Shown: one piece after another, positions 14,190 to 23,255 of the stretch
Layout of the letters: each line of letters begins with the position of its first letter
How positions within the stretch are numbered: position 1 is the first letter of the stretch
Assembly (NCBI GenBank): GCA_027485615.1
Contig: JAIXQS010000177.1
Location: forward strand, 1-37,162
Source: Verrucomicrobiaceae bacterium
GTDB lineage: Bacteria > Verrucomicrobiota > Verrucomicrobiia > Verrucomicrobiales > Akkermansiaceae
DNA: 37,162 bases
Direction: 5' to 3'
Program-made: the position numbers and the translations under genes
Notes under the pieces: generated by a model
What the model saw: the letters and a program-made list of their open reading frames with translations, nothing else
Told to the model about the DNA's origin: nothing
Databases searched by the model: none

Positions 14190-15458
14190 ATGCCCCTCTT
14201 CACCTACAAAGCGCTTTCCACGAACGGCACCGTTGCGACGGGTGAGATCGAGGCGGCGGATCGTCCCGAGGCTTTGCGGACTTTGGACAAGCGCGGGCTG
14301 CGGCCGGTGAACGTGAAGGAATCCGCCAAGGTGGCGCCGGTGAAGAAGAAGGAAGTCGCGCAGGCGCGGCGGAAGGAGAAGACCGGCGAGAAGGAAGAGG
14401 TCTCCACGTCCGGTGAACTGAAGCTCAAGCGGGCGGAGGTGATCCTTTTCACCGAGGAGCTTTCCGACATGCTGGGCGCGGGCTTGCAGCTTGAGCCGGC
14501 GCTGAAGTCGATGGAGAACCGGCAGGAACTCGGCAGCCTGAAGGAAGTCTCGCAGCGCATCAGGAATATCGTCCGCGACGGGGTGAATTTCTCGGTGGCG
14601 CTGAAAAAAGTGAGCCCCAGCTTCGGGCCGCTGTATTGCTCGTTGGCGGCGGCGGGCGAGGCATCGGGAGCGCTTGACACCATTTTGAAACGGCAGGCGC
14701 ATTATCTGAAAACGCTCGCCGAGCTTCAGAGCCGTCTGATCCTCGCCTTGATCTACCCGGCGTTCCTGATCCTAGTCGGGATCGGGGTAGGTATCATTTT
14801 CGTGACCACTCTGATTCCGCAGTTAACGGAGTTGATCAAGAGCACGCCGGGCGGGAAAATCCCGTGGGCGATCAACATGATGATGGTCTTCGCGGATTTC
14901 ATCAAGGCTTGGTGGATCGTGATCTTGCTCTCAATTGTCGGTGCGTTCCTGTTTTTCAAGGCGTGGAAGGACAACGAGGCGAACAAGCCGAAGTGGGACG
15001 AGATGAAACTCAAAATGCCGCTCATTGGTGATGTGATTTCCTCACGCTTCTATGTGCAGTTTCTGGAAACGATGGCGAACCTCGTCGGCAACGGCCTGCC
15101 GCTGCTGCGCGCGCTGGAGCTTTCGCGTGATGCCACGCAGAACATTTCCCTCCGCTCCCGCCTCAACGGGGTGATCGCGCAGGTCGGTGACGGCCGCGCG
15201 TTTTCCAAGGCGATGATCCGCTCAGAAAGTTTTCCGCCCCTGCTCATCGACATCATTGCCGTGGGTGAACAGACGGGGAAAATCGACCAATCCCTGCGCC
15301 GCGCGGCGGAGCGATACGACAAGGAGCTCGACAATGATTTGAGGCGCGTAATGGCGCTGATCATGCCGACGGTGCTGATCATGATGGCGCTGCTCATCGG
15401 GTCGTTCGCCTACCTGATGATCACCGCGATCTTCCAGACGATCTCGAACATGAAATGA
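14190..15458 (+). CDS. gspF: Type II secretion / pilus inner-membrane platform protein, GspF/PilC family (422 aa)
   Basis: This polytopic inner-membrane protein couples the GspE/PilB ATPase to pseudopilus or pilus assembly. The N-terminal MPLFTYKALSTNGTVATGEI is the family signature. A Lys/Glu-rich linker (residues ~45-80) precedes two T2SSF domains. The first has FTEELSDMLGAGLQLEPAL, then helices around LILALIYPAFLILVGIGVG and WWIVILLSIVGAFLFF. The second has FLETMANLVGNGLPLLRALE, AVGEQTGKIDQSL and a last helix VLIMMALLIGSFAYLMI. Length is normal (~400). It overlaps the MEKHLA gene by 4 bp (ATGA), so they are coupled. Confidence 0.94.
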   Translation: MPLFTYKALSTNGTVATGEIEAADRPEALRTLDKRGLRPVNVKESAKVAPVKKKEVAQARRKEKTGEKEEVSTSGELKLKRAEVILFTEELSDMLGAGLQLEPALKSMENRQELGSLKEVSQRIRNIVRDGVNFSVALKKVSPSFGPLYCSLAAAGEASGALDTILKRQAHYLKTLAELQSRLILALIYPAFLILVGIGVGIIFVTTLIPQLTELIKSTPGGKIPWAINMMMVFADFIKAWWIVILLSIVGAFLFFKAWKDNEANKPKWDEMKLKMPLIGDVISSRFYVQFLETMANLVGNGLPLLRALELSRDATQNISLRSRLNGVIAQVGDGRAFSKAMIRSESFPPLLIDIIAVGEQTGKIDQSLRRAAERYDKELDNDLRRVMALIMPTVLIMMALLIGSFAYLMITAIFQTISNMK

Positions 15459-15931
15459 GCGGGATGTTTCCGGAACCGGATGCGGGCAACGGCTTTCTCG
15501 CCGTGCATGTGGCGGATTTGTTGCGGAGCTATCACGCCCTCACGGGAAAGCATTTGATCGCCTCTGCCGAGGATGCCGCAAAGCGGGCGTATGAGGCGCC
15601 GTTCGTCCTGCTCTCGCATGACGGCGCGGATGATCCGTTGCTGACCTACGGGAATCTTGCGGCGCAGAAACTCTTTTCGATGGATTGGGAAAAGCTGGTT
15701 GGCATGCCCTCGCGGAAAACGGCGGAGGCTCCCGAGCGCGCGGAGCGGGAGGAACTGCTCCGGCGCGTGGCGGAGAACGGCTTCATCGACGACTACTCCG
15801 GCATCCGCGTTGGGGCGGACGGGCGACGTTTCATGATCCGCAACGCGACCGTGTGGAATGTATCCGATGTGAGCGGTGCGCGGATCGGCCAGGCGGCGAC
15901 CTTTTCCGATTGGGAGCCGCTGGAAGGATAG
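15455..15931 (+). CDS. MEKHLA-domain (PAS-like) protein (158 aa)
   Basis: The whole protein is one MEKHLA domain, a PAS-like fold also found at the end of plant HD-ZIP III factors and as a stand-alone bacterial protein. Matching features are LLRSYHALTGKHLI, APFVLLSHDGADDPLLTYGN, FSMDWEKLVGMPSRKTAEAP, ENGFIDDYSGIRVGADGRRF and the C-terminal IGQAATFSDWEP. Ligand and partner are unknown. Its ATG overlaps the gspF stop, so it is translated together with the secretion platform gene; a regulatory link is possible but unproven. A strong terminator follows. Confidence 0.88.
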   Translation: MSGMFPEPDAGNGFLAVHVADLLRSYHALTGKHLIASAEDAAKRAYEAPFVLLSHDGADDPLLTYGNLAAQKLFSMDWEKLVGMPSRKTAEAPERAEREELLRRVAENGFIDDYSGIRVGADGRRFMIRNATVWNVSDVSGARIGQAATFSDWEPLEG

Positions 15932-15942
15932 CCGGGCAACGA

Positions 15943-15968
15943 AAAAGGGGGCTTCGCAGCCCCCTTTT
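15943..15968. terminator. Bidirectional intrinsic terminator
   Basis: A 10-bp perfect stem, AAAAGGGGGC/GCCCCCTTTT, with loop TTCGCA, carries an A-run before and a T-run after it. It sits between the convergent MEKHLA gene (ends 15931) and the desaturase gene (ends 15990) and should stop transcription from both sides. Confidence 0.9.
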
Positions 15969-15989
15969 CGGATTGTTTAGTTGAGCGGT

Positions 15990-17111
15990 TTACGCGGTGG
16001 CGAGTCTCGCGAGTTGCGACATCTCGCGCATGAGGGAGCGGGTCTCGTTCTGCCAGTTTTGCAGGGCTTCGCGGGAGAGCTGCACTCGGTCCGCGACGGC
16101 TTGTTCGAGTTCGTGGTAGTTCGCTGAGATTTTTTCGGAAAGCTGGGTGAGCATTTCCGCAGTGCGTTGGCAGTATCCGTGCGTGGCTTTGATCTGGTCG
16201 ATACGTTCCACAGCGCGGCGCTTTGCCTCGCCCATTTCGGCAAGGAGGATCTTGCTGTCCGGCACGCGGCGCAGGCCTTCGACGAGGCCGATTTTCGAGA
16301 GCGTCCAGATCGTCCATTTCGAGGGATCCCACTGCCATGGCTTCACGCCGTTGCGGTAATCGTGCTGGAACTCGTGGTGGTAGTTGTGGTAGCCCTCGCC
16401 GAAGGTGAGGAAAGCCATGATCGCGCTGTCGCGGGCGGAGTGCTTGGTGGAGTAGGGCTGTTTACCGACGGTGTGGCAGAGCGAGTTGATGAAGAAGGTG
16501 CAATGCTGTGCGATCACGATGCGGGTGACTCCGGCGATGAGGAAACCGCCGAGAGCGCCGACCATCGGGTCGAGTCCCATGAGGGAGTTGTATCCATAGC
16601 CGAGGGCGGCGGGGATAATCAGACCGACGACGAGGCCGATCCAGTGGGTGTATTTGTGCTGCCACATCACAAGCTTGTCCTTGCGGAGGTCGCCGACGTT
16701 ATCGACGGGAGTCTCGGGATCCAGTTTGAAAAGGAGCCAGCCGATGTGCGCCCAGAAAAAGCCTTTGGAGATGTCGTACGGATCCTCGTCGTGATCGACA
16801 TGCTTGTGGTGGCGGCGGTGGTCGGAACACCAGTTGAGGGCGGAGTTCTCAAACGCGCACGCGCCGAACATGAGGGTGAAGAATTTCACCGGAGCCTTCG
16901 CCTTGAAGGAGAGGTGGGAGAAGAGCCTGTGATAGCCGACGGTGATGCTCATCATCGTGGCGCAGAGGTAGAAGAAGAACATGCCGAACTGGAACCAATC
17001 GATGCCGTAGTTGAACAGGTAGATGGGCGCACCGATGAGGGCGATGAGTGCGGTGCCGATGAGGAAACTGGAGGTGATCCAGTTGACGCGGTCGAATGGG
17101 ATGCGGAACAT
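15990..17111 (-). CDS. Membrane fatty-acid (acyl-CoA delta-9 type) desaturase with coiled-coil tail (373 aa)
   Basis: This di-iron membrane enzyme introduces a double bond into acyl chains with O2 and reductant. The three His boxes are intact: HRLFSH (61-66), HRRHH (98-102) and HNYHH (242-246), plus QHCTFFINSLCH. Four hydrophobic helices are visible. I start at ATG 17111 (MFRIPFDRVNWI); the frame is open upstream to 17210 with unrelated sequence. After the domain ends (~residue 290) there is a ~75-residue charged helical tail (for example ELEQAVADRVQLSREALQNW) that standard bacterial members do not have as I recall it. It may mediate oligomerisation or bind a redox partner. Transcription is toward the terminator at 15943-15968. 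Confidence 0.92.
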   Translation of the reverse strand: MFRIPFDRVNWITSSFLIGTALIALIGAPIYLFNYGIDWFQFGMFFFYLCATMMSITVGYHRLFSHLSFKAKAPVKFFTLMFGACAFENSALNWCSDHRRHHKHVDHDEDPYDISKGFFWAHIGWLLFKLDPETPVDNVGDLRKDKLVMWQHKYTHWIGLVVGLIIPAALGYGYNSLMGLDPMVGALGGFLIAGVTRIVIAQHCTFFINSLCHTVGKQPYSTKHSARDSAIMAFLTFGEGYHNYHHEFQHDYRNGVKPWQWDPSKWTIWTLSKIGLVEGLRRVPDSKILLAEMGEAKRRAVERIDQIKATHGYCQRTAEMLTQLSEKISANYHELEQAVADRVQLSREALQNWQNETRSLMREMSQLARLATA

Positions 17112-17239
17112 ATGGGTGATTTTCTTTTTGTGGCGCCGGTGCGTGAAATTCTGATTAGCGAAAACGCCGCCACGCGCGGTTCCAATAGCCCAATTCACAG
17201 ACTTCCACAAGCCATGAATTTTCTCAAAAACCGCGCATT

Positions 17240-18601
17240 TTACACCTTCCGCAGAGAGCCCGTGGAATCGCCGAAACGTTTTTCCTGCACTCCGAACTCC
17301 TCCAGCATTCGCATGTAAAGGTTTGCGAGTGGTACATCCTCGCCGAGATCGACGTGGCGGCCGGGCTTGAAGGCGCCGCCGCCGTGGCCGGCGAGGAGGA
17401 TAGGCAGGTCGTTGTGGTTGTGGCGGTTGCCATCGGAAATACAGCCGCCGTAAACGATCATGGAGTTGTGGAGCAGGGATTTCCCATCCACGTCCTCGGT
17501 GGTCTTGAGCTTTTCAAGAAAGTAGGAGAGCTGCTCCAAGTAGAATGTGTCGATTTTCGCGATCTTATCCAGGTTGTTCTGTTTGCCCTGGTGGTGGGAT
17601 ATGCTGTGGTGGCCCTCGTTAACCCCGATCTCTGAGAAGGATCGGTTCGAGCCGTCGTGAGCCATCAGGAAGCTGGAGATACGGGTGGTGTCGGTTTTGA
17701 AAGCGAGCACCATCATATCGAACATGAGGCGGAGATGGTCTTTGTAAGATTCGGGTTTGCCGTCCGGAGCGGTTACGCCGGGATCGGCCGGGATGCCCAT
17801 TGCCTCTGCTTTCTCGATCTGTTTCTCGATCTCGCGGACACCGGTGAGGTATTCGTCGAGCTTCTGGCGGTCGGTGCGCCCGAGGTGGCGATGCAGTGCT
17901 TTTGCATCGCTTTCAATGAAATCGAGGACGGACTTTTTAGAAGCGAGGCGCTGTCCGAGGGATTTCGAGCGCTCGCCTGATTTGCCCGCGCCGAAGAGGC
18001 GCTCGAACACCGCGCGGGGGTTCGATTCCGGGGTCATCGGCTGGTTCTCGGAGCGCCAGGAGAGATTGAACTGGTAGGCGCAGGAGTAACCGGAGTCGCA
18101 GTTGCCGGATTTCCTGACTCCGTCGGTGGAAAGCTCCAGCGAAGGAATGCGGGTATGCGAGGCGACGGCGTTGGCGGCCACCTGGTCGGCGGAGATGCCG
18201 AGCTGGATGTCGGAGCCGGAGGTTTTGCGCGGGCGGGCGCTGGTGAGGAAAGCGGCGGTGCCCCGCGCGTGGTCTCCCGGCCCGTCGCCGCCGTTGGTGG
18301 CGTTTTTCTGCTCGAAGCCGGTAAAGATCTGGAAATCCTCGCGGTGTTTCTCCATGGCGGCGAAGGAGGAACCCATCTTGTAGGATGAAGCGGTGCCGCT
18401 CGGGCGCCAATGGTCGAGGTTCACGCCGTTGGGGATGTAAAGGTATGCCATCCGTAGCGGCGCACCGCTCGCCGTGGTGCCCACCGCCCGTGCCGCCGCC
18501 GAGGCCGCCATCAGCGGACGCATGGATTCGAACGCAGGCAGCGAAAGGGCAGCTCCGAATCCCCTGAGGAATCCGCGGCGGGAAATTTGCGATTTTTCCA
18601 T
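17240..18601 (-). CDS. Tat-exported DUF1552 protein (453 aa)
   Basis: DUF1552 proteins are abundant in Planctomycetes and Verrucomicrobia; the function is unknown. I start at ATG 18601, giving MEKSQISRRGFLRGFGAALS, a good twin-arginine signal (SRRGFLRG). Family features include LRMAYLYIPNGVNLDHWRP, FTGFEQKNA, GDHARGTAAFLTSARPRKT, SLELSTDGVR, YSCAYQFNLSWR, FERLFGAG, FKTDTTRISSFLMAHDGSNR and HNDLPILLAGHGGG. The frame stays open well upstream of this ATG, running in frame into the remains of another gene (18602-19938). Because the Tat signal needs a free N-terminus, the ATG at 18601 is the credible start. The usual DUF1592/DUF1588 partner gene is absent. Confidence 0.9.
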   Translation of the reverse strand: MEKSQISRRGFLRGFGAALSLPAFESMRPLMAASAAARAVGTTASGAPLRMAYLYIPNGVNLDHWRPSGTASSYKMGSSFAAMEKHREDFQIFTGFEQKNATNGGDGPGDHARGTAAFLTSARPRKTSGSDIQLGISADQVAANAVASHTRIPSLELSTDGVRKSGNCDSGYSCAYQFNLSWRSENQPMTPESNPRAVFERLFGAGKSGERSKSLGQRLASKKSVLDFIESDAKALHRHLGRTDRQKLDEYLTGVREIEKQIEKAEAMGIPADPGVTAPDGKPESYKDHLRLMFDMMVLAFKTDTTRISSFLMAHDGSNRSFSEIGVNEGHHSISHHQGKQNNLDKIAKIDTFYLEQLSYFLEKLKTTEDVDGKSLLHNSMIVYGGCISDGNRHNHNDLPILLAGHGGGAFKPGRHVDLGEDVPLANLYMRMLEEFGVQEKRFGDSTGSLRKV

Positions 18602-19938
18602 AACGCAACAGATACACGCTACAGCCGGGATGTCTATCGCCGCCTTTGGATGTCGGATGAGCGTGGAGCCCAATCCTGACGCCAACCCCTGTCTCCTCCG
18701 CAGATACCACTCGATCGCCAGCGGCAGTATGATGAGGATAGCGAGCGGCCAGTGGAGCCATGAGGCTTGCCAGATGGCTCCGGCGGAGCGGGCGGTGGGA
18801 GGGGCGGGGGTGAAGACTTTTTCCAGGAAAGCTTCGTATCCGTCGCGGGGGATGAGGGTGCCGCCGGTGGAGGTGGCGAGGGCTTCGAGGAAGGCGGGAT
18901 CGGCGGAGAGATTGTCGTTTTCGGAAACAGGGGCGGGCGGTTTCACGGCGTATGGCGGCGTCGGCGTCGTGACCCTGATCGAAGACGGGCTTGAGGGCTT
19001 GAGGGTGACGCGGAGTTTCCGGAGACCCTCGGGCAAGGTTTCCTCTCGATCGAATCCACTGACGATATCAACGAGTGCATAACGTTCGCTGACGGGCAGT
19101 GACTTCGCGTAGGGGATGATCTCGTCCGCTTTCAAGGCGGCTAGCTTTGTGGAAATTTCCTCCACGCGTTCTTCGGAAACGTTGTCGGAGCTGGGCCATT
19201 CCTCGGGCTTTTCTCCGGAAGACCAAGCTGCGACGCGTTTGCGGACGAAGGCCATCACCGCATCCGCCGAGCCTACCGCTTCGGCGAATTGGTTCAGCGC
19301 ATAGGCGAGTATGGGTTTGGACGCCAGCTCGATGATGAGGGCGGGATCGTTTTCCGCCACCCGGAAGAGCGCGGCGGCGAGGGAGTTGGCGCTTTCGGTT
19401 TCGCCGGCGGCCTGGAGCTGGTCGGCGAAGAGCATGAGGCGGCCGTGGAGGTTGGAACTACCATATTCCATGCTGTCGTTGACGTTCTCCGCGACCGCGG
19501 CCTTACCCAAGGCTTTCACGATCTTCTCGGCATCCTTCGCAGCTTGGGAAACGACGGGTTCGGGGGCTTCCGGCTTTTTTCCGGCGCGGGATTTTTCTAC
19601 TGATAGTTGCGGAGCATTTTCCCGAGCAGGCTTGGTTTGGCGTCCTCTTCGTCACCCGAAGCCTGCGTTTCCGATGAATCCGCACTGAGCGTGACGGCGG
19701 AACCGAACTCAAGGAAGGTCGGCGGCTCGGTGGGCAGCTTCCATGCGTTGCCGGAGAGCTTGGCGGCCATTTCCTGGAACTGATAGGAGCTGGTGAAAAA
19801 AGCCTCGGAATCTCCGGGGAGTTTCATCCACATAGCACCTTTCATTTCGGGTAGTCCGAGTTCGGCGATACGTTCCAGACCTTTGGAAAAGGACGTCTCG
19901 TCGGCAAGGCACGCAAATGTCGTAGACAGCCGGGGGGA
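18602..19938 (-). pseudogene. Decayed gene: remnant of a large membrane protein fused in frame to DUF1552
   Basis: Two coding-looking reverse-strand frames overlap at about 19597-19652. The upstream one (19938 to stop 19597) carries ADETSFSKGLERIAELGLPE, then MKGAMWMKLPGDSEAFFTSS, and has no good start codon before Met at 19845. The downstream one begins after a stop at 19652-19654, first start GTG 19519. It runs through an acidic/Pro-rich stretch, then DPAFLEALATSTGGTLIP and a membrane helix, LHWPLAILIILPLAIEWYLR, and continues without a stop into DUF1552. The Asp-Pro...TGG plus C-terminal helix and RRR layout recalls the tail of VWA/glutamine-amidotransferase-like (BatA-type) membrane proteins. 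I infer a frameshifted gene that lost its own stop and probably much of its 5' half. Confidence 0.55.
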
Positions 19939-20016
19939 TCACGGAAACCGCGCGCACCGCTACGCAACTGGCGGTTGCGGGGGATTCTGTGAAGGCTATT
20001 CGCCGCCGGCTGCCGA

Positions 20017-20271
20017 CTATTCGGTGGGGGGCGTTGCGATGATGGTGGCGTCGCCGTCCTCTTTCAGGGGGGCGGCGGAGCGGAGCTGGTTCTCGTCGGG
20101 GAGGGTGAGCATGTCCGGCAGGCGCAGGCCGTCATCGGCGAGGGCGGGCCTTTCCGGCGTGGCGGGGGCGGCTGAGACCGGCTTTTTGGGAGCCTCCGGG
20201 GTCACGATCGCTTTCGGTGGCGCACAGGACGCGAGGGCAAGCGCGGCCAGGAGGATGGTAGGGCTTTTCAC
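20017..20271 (-). CDS. Small lipoprotein (84 aa)
   Basis: A GTG start at 20271 gives MKSPTILLAALALASCAPPK, with lipobox L-A-S-C (Cys16). Lipid modification by Lgt and cleavage by LspA are expected. The mature part is Pro/Ala-rich and low in complexity (PEAPKKPVSAAPATPERPA), with no recognisable domain. It starts 9 bp after the citrate synthase stop on the same strand, so it is probably co-transcribed, though a functional link is not apparent. The 78 bp between its stop and the decayed gene (19939-20016) show nothing clear. Confidence 0.75.
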   Translation of the reverse strand: MKSPTILLAALALASCAPPKAIVTPEAPKKPVSAAPATPERPALADDGLRLPDMLTLPDENQLRSAAPLKEDGDATIIATPPTE

Positions 20272-20280
20272 GGGCCGTTC

Positions 20281-21411
20281 TTAGCGCGATTCGATGGGCG
20301 GAACCGGGCTGAGGGTTTTCGGGCCGGTATAGAGGGTGAGCGGGCGGTAGAGGCGGTTGTCGCGAAGCTGCTCCAGGACATGTGCCGTCCAGCCAGAGGT
20401 GCGTGAGATCGCAAAGATCGGGGTGAAAAGGTCGGTGGGGATGCCGAGCGAATAATAGACGGTGGCGGAGTAGAAATCGACGTTCGCCTCAAGGCCTTTC
20501 CGCTCGCGCATGATCTCCGCGATGCGCTCGGACATCCTCAGCCATTTCGGTTCGCCGAGTTCCTCGGTGAGCTTGGCGGCAAGCTTGCGCAGATGCGGGG
20601 CGCGGGGATCTAGCACCTTGTAAACGCGATGGCCGATGCCCATGATTTTCTCTTTCCGTTCGAGCTTGCCCTCGACGAAGGCATCCACCTTGTCGAGTTC
20701 GCCGATGTTCTGGAGCATGTGGATCACGCCCTCGTTCGCGCCGCCGTGCAGGGGGCCCTTGAGGGTGCCGATGGCGGCGGTGATCGCGGAATACATGTCG
20801 GAAAGCGTCGCGACGGTGACGCGGGCGGAGAAAGTGGAGGCGTTCATGCCGTGATCCGCATGGAGGATGAGCGCGACATCGAGAACGCGTGCAGCGGTGT
20901 CGGTGGGGACTTCGCCGGTGATGAGGTAGAGGAAATGCTGCGCCTCGGTGAGATCCTCGCGGATGGGTGGGAGTTCCAAGCCGTTGCGGAAGCGGTGGAA
21001 GGCGGCGACGATGCTCGCGGATTTCGCGCAGAGCGAGAGGGCGATGGCGGCATTGGCCACCATGTCGGGTTCGCCGATTTTCGCGCGATGGTCATACATG
21101 CCGAGCATGGAGACTGCGGTGCGCAGGACATCCATCGGGCAGGCGTCCTTGGGCGCGTGTTTCAGGAAATCGATGACCGGTGCGGGCAGCGCGCGCTCGG
21201 CGCGGAGTTCCTTTTCGAAGGCGGCAAGCTCGGCCTCGTTCGGCAGGCGGTTGTGGTGGAGCAGGAAGACGATTTCCTCGTAGCAGCAATGCGCGACGAG
21301 ATCGTCGATGTGGTATCCGACGTAGCTGAGCTCGCCGACATCACCGATGACGTTGCTGAGGGAGGATTCGTTGGCGATGACCCCTTCGAGGCCGCGTGCG
21401 TATTCTGACAT
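20281..21411 (-). CDS. gltA: Citrate synthase (376 aa)
   Basis: This condenses acetyl-CoA and oxaloacetate to citrate, the entry step of the TCA cycle. The family's catalytic residues are visible: His222 in GPLHGGANE, His261 in GIGHRVYKVLDPRAP, and Asp312 in VDFYSATVYY. LILHADHGMNASTF (182-194) is also conserved. The ~375-residue length fits the short (type I, dimer-like) citrate and 2-methylcitrate synthases rather than the longer NADH-regulated GltA of E. coli. With no prp genes nearby, citrate synthase is the likelier role. A lipoprotein gene follows after 9 bp. Confidence 0.94.
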   Translation of the reverse strand: MSEYARGLEGVIANESSLSNVIGDVGELSYVGYHIDDLVAHCCYEEIVFLLHHNRLPNEAELAAFEKELRAERALPAPVIDFLKHAPKDACPMDVLRTAVSMLGMYDHRAKIGEPDMVANAAIALSLCAKSASIVAAFHRFRNGLELPPIREDLTEAQHFLYLITGEVPTDTAARVLDVALILHADHGMNASTFSARVTVATLSDMYSAITAAIGTLKGPLHGGANEGVIHMLQNIGELDKVDAFVEGKLERKEKIMGIGHRVYKVLDPRAPHLRKLAAKLTEELGEPKWLRMSERIAEIMRERKGLEANVDFYSATVYYSLGIPTDLFTPIFAISRTSGWTAHVLEQLRDNRLYRPLTLYTGPKTLSPVPPIESR

Positions 21412-21528
21412 GATCGTGAAAAGATTGTGGGTTAGGTCGGACTGGGAGCAAGGAAGCGTTTTGCGTGCCGGGGCGCAAGGGATAAAGGGTTCGGTGAATC
21501 CGGCGCCGTTGAAGCTTGCCTGTGGCTG

Positions 21529-23121
21529 TCAGCGCTCCTTGATGGCCTTGATGGCGCGCTCAGCGAGGACGCGAATTTCGGGATCCAGCGACCCTGCGAG
21601 CTGCCCTAGGGGGGGGAGGCTGGCGTCAGTGCCCGTCCGCCCGAGCAGGTTGATCGCGGAGCGGCGCAAAGGGGCTTTTTCCGAGTTGAGATGTTCCAGG
21701 ACGCTCGGCTCGATCACTGGGCCGAACTCGGCGTAATGGTGCTCCCAGGTCAGCGGATCGCCAAGCCAGAGCGTATGTACGGAGGGGATGGCTGCCTGAT
21801 TTTTTCCTTTCAACAAAAGGATTACCAGGTTCTCGGAAGCCCGCTCGCCGGCGGCGATCTGTCCTTGGAGGGCTTTCAGGGCCGACTCCCCCGCTAAGCC
21901 GGGATCCTGAAGCCAGACGAGCAGGGTCTTCGCGAGTTCATCGTGGAAACCGATCCCCGGCTTCTCCATGAGCTTGAGAAGCAGGGTGCTGATGTCTTCG
22001 CGGTAGATCGAGGGTTCGGCGTTGGCCAGGCGTTCGACAGCTCGTTTCACACGATCCATGTCCAGGCTGACAAGTTCCCTTTGGTTCAATGAGTAGAACG
22101 CGGGATCCTTCTGGTTGTTGAGTTTGTCCGCCGCACTGTCCAGGAACTGTTCGTTATCCACGCTGACCACAATGATTCCGATCTCGGGATGGATTTCCTT
22201 TGTGGTGCCGAGACGGGCGGCTATGTCTGCGACTTCCGTGAGCCCCATGGAAACATCCGTCAGCACCATCAGGTAATCGCCGTTGTCGCGCGGATAGGGG
22301 TGGGAGGAGGCGCCGGCCATCGTCTCACGGATCAGGAAATCCCTCACCGTATAGATGTTCCGTTGCAGAATGTTGGTGAGGAAGATTCCATAAGCGTTAC
22401 GGCCGCTGCCCGTGCTTTCCAGGCGTTTCTGTTCGACTTCGAGCGGATTCGTCGAGAAACGATCCCTCAAGGCGGCAATCGGATCATCCTTTTCCTCGGC
22501 GGAGAATAACGGGTCGGTCGGGTCGACGAGACCGGGTGATTCGCCGGCAACTGCAGGCGCTACCTCCGGCCCCTTTATGAAAAAAGGGATAGTCAACATG
22601 CCGGCCGTCAGGAGCATACCGACAGCCCCCGCTTTGATTCGCGCCTTGGGATTCCCGTTAATGAGTAAGAATGTGCCCAAAGTGGAAATGAAACCTCCCA
22701 AGATGAGCTTATTTTCGAGCGGCATGGCACCCAACGATCCACCCGGTCCGCTGGCGAAAATGAACATAAGGGCGATGACCGCCATCAGCCCGACTCCGAT
22801 TATGGCACCGATGATTCGTTGAGGGGAGGTGGGCTCAAGCTGATCGTGGTGGTTGAAATCCGCGTAACGTATCGTCTGGAGGCCCTCCGGCGCGGCTGCG
22901 GAAAGGGGAACCCTTTGGAAACGGGTCAGCTCGTCCGTACGCCGTTCTCCGGGATAGAATTTTTTGGATCGTAGGATCACGTCTTCGTTGATGCGGAAGC
23001 GCGAATCGCAGGCACCGCACTCGACCATCCGATCCCTCAGGTTGCCGCCCACAGAAAAACGCTGCCGGCAGGATGGGCAGCGGATATTCAGGGTTTCGGT
23101 TGAGTCGGTTGCGCCAGGCAT
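21529..23121 (-). CDS. Zinc-ribbon membrane protein with HEAT-like C-terminus (530 aa)
   Basis: The N-terminus carries an MJ0042-type zinc ribbon, IRCPSCRQRFSVGG...VECGACDSRFRI, with Cys 15, 18, 35 and 38. Three membrane helices follow (~103-123, 137-154, 163-182). The long C-terminal part has LMVLTDVSMGLTEVADIAAR and VSVDNEQFLDSAADKLNNQK in the middle, and helical repeats at the end (LRRSAINLLGRTGTDASLPP, then LGQLAGSLDPEIRVLAERAI) like HEAT/PBS lyase repeats. I chose ATG 23121 (MPGATDST). Function unknown; a zinc-ribbon sensor linked to an extracytoplasmic repeat domain is a guess. It is divergent from 23256. The 134-bp gap between them is AT-rich in the middle (23180-23210) and likely holds both promoters. 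Confidence 0.8.
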   Translation of the reverse strand: MPGATDSTETLNIRCPSCRQRFSVGGNLRDRMVECGACDSRFRINEDVILRSKKFYPGERRTDELTRFQRVPLSAAAPEGLQTIRYADFNHHDQLEPTSPQRIIGAIIGVGLMAVIALMFIFASGPGGSLGAMPLENKLILGGFISTLGTFLLINGNPKARIKAGAVGMLLTAGMLTIPFFIKGPEVAPAVAGESPGLVDPTDPLFSAEEKDDPIAALRDRFSTNPLEVEQKRLESTGSGRNAYGIFLTNILQRNIYTVRDFLIRETMAGASSHPYPRDNGDYLMVLTDVSMGLTEVADIAARLGTTKEIHPEIGIIVVSVDNEQFLDSAADKLNNQKDPAFYSLNQRELVSLDMDRVKRAVERLANAEPSIYREDISTLLLKLMEKPGIGFHDELAKTLLVWLQDPGLAGESALKALQGQIAAGERASENLVILLLKGKNQAAIPSVHTLWLGDPLTWEHHYAEFGPVIEPSVLEHLNSEKAPLRRSAINLLGRTGTDASLPPLGQLAGSLDPEIRVLAERAIKAIKER

Positions 23122-23255
23122 GGGATGACATGACTTTGATCCGACCGTGTGGACATTGCAACCCCGCACATAAAGCACCCCGTTTTATTAGGTTAAATTA
23201 AAGATTGAGACATCCGAAGGATTAGCACAACTCATGGGTATCCTAAAACGGGCTT

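Noticed and set aside
16167..17318. A 383-codon open frame opposite the desaturase
   Set aside because: Highly acidic Val/Glu/Asp-rich translation typical of the antisense of a GC-rich gene; the desaturase has all three His boxes.
21609..21616. A run of eight G in the zinc-ribbon membrane protein gene, considered as a phase-variation tract
   Set aside because: It encodes a Pro-Pro pair in an intact frame, and eight bases in a GC-rich gene is weak evidence for switching.
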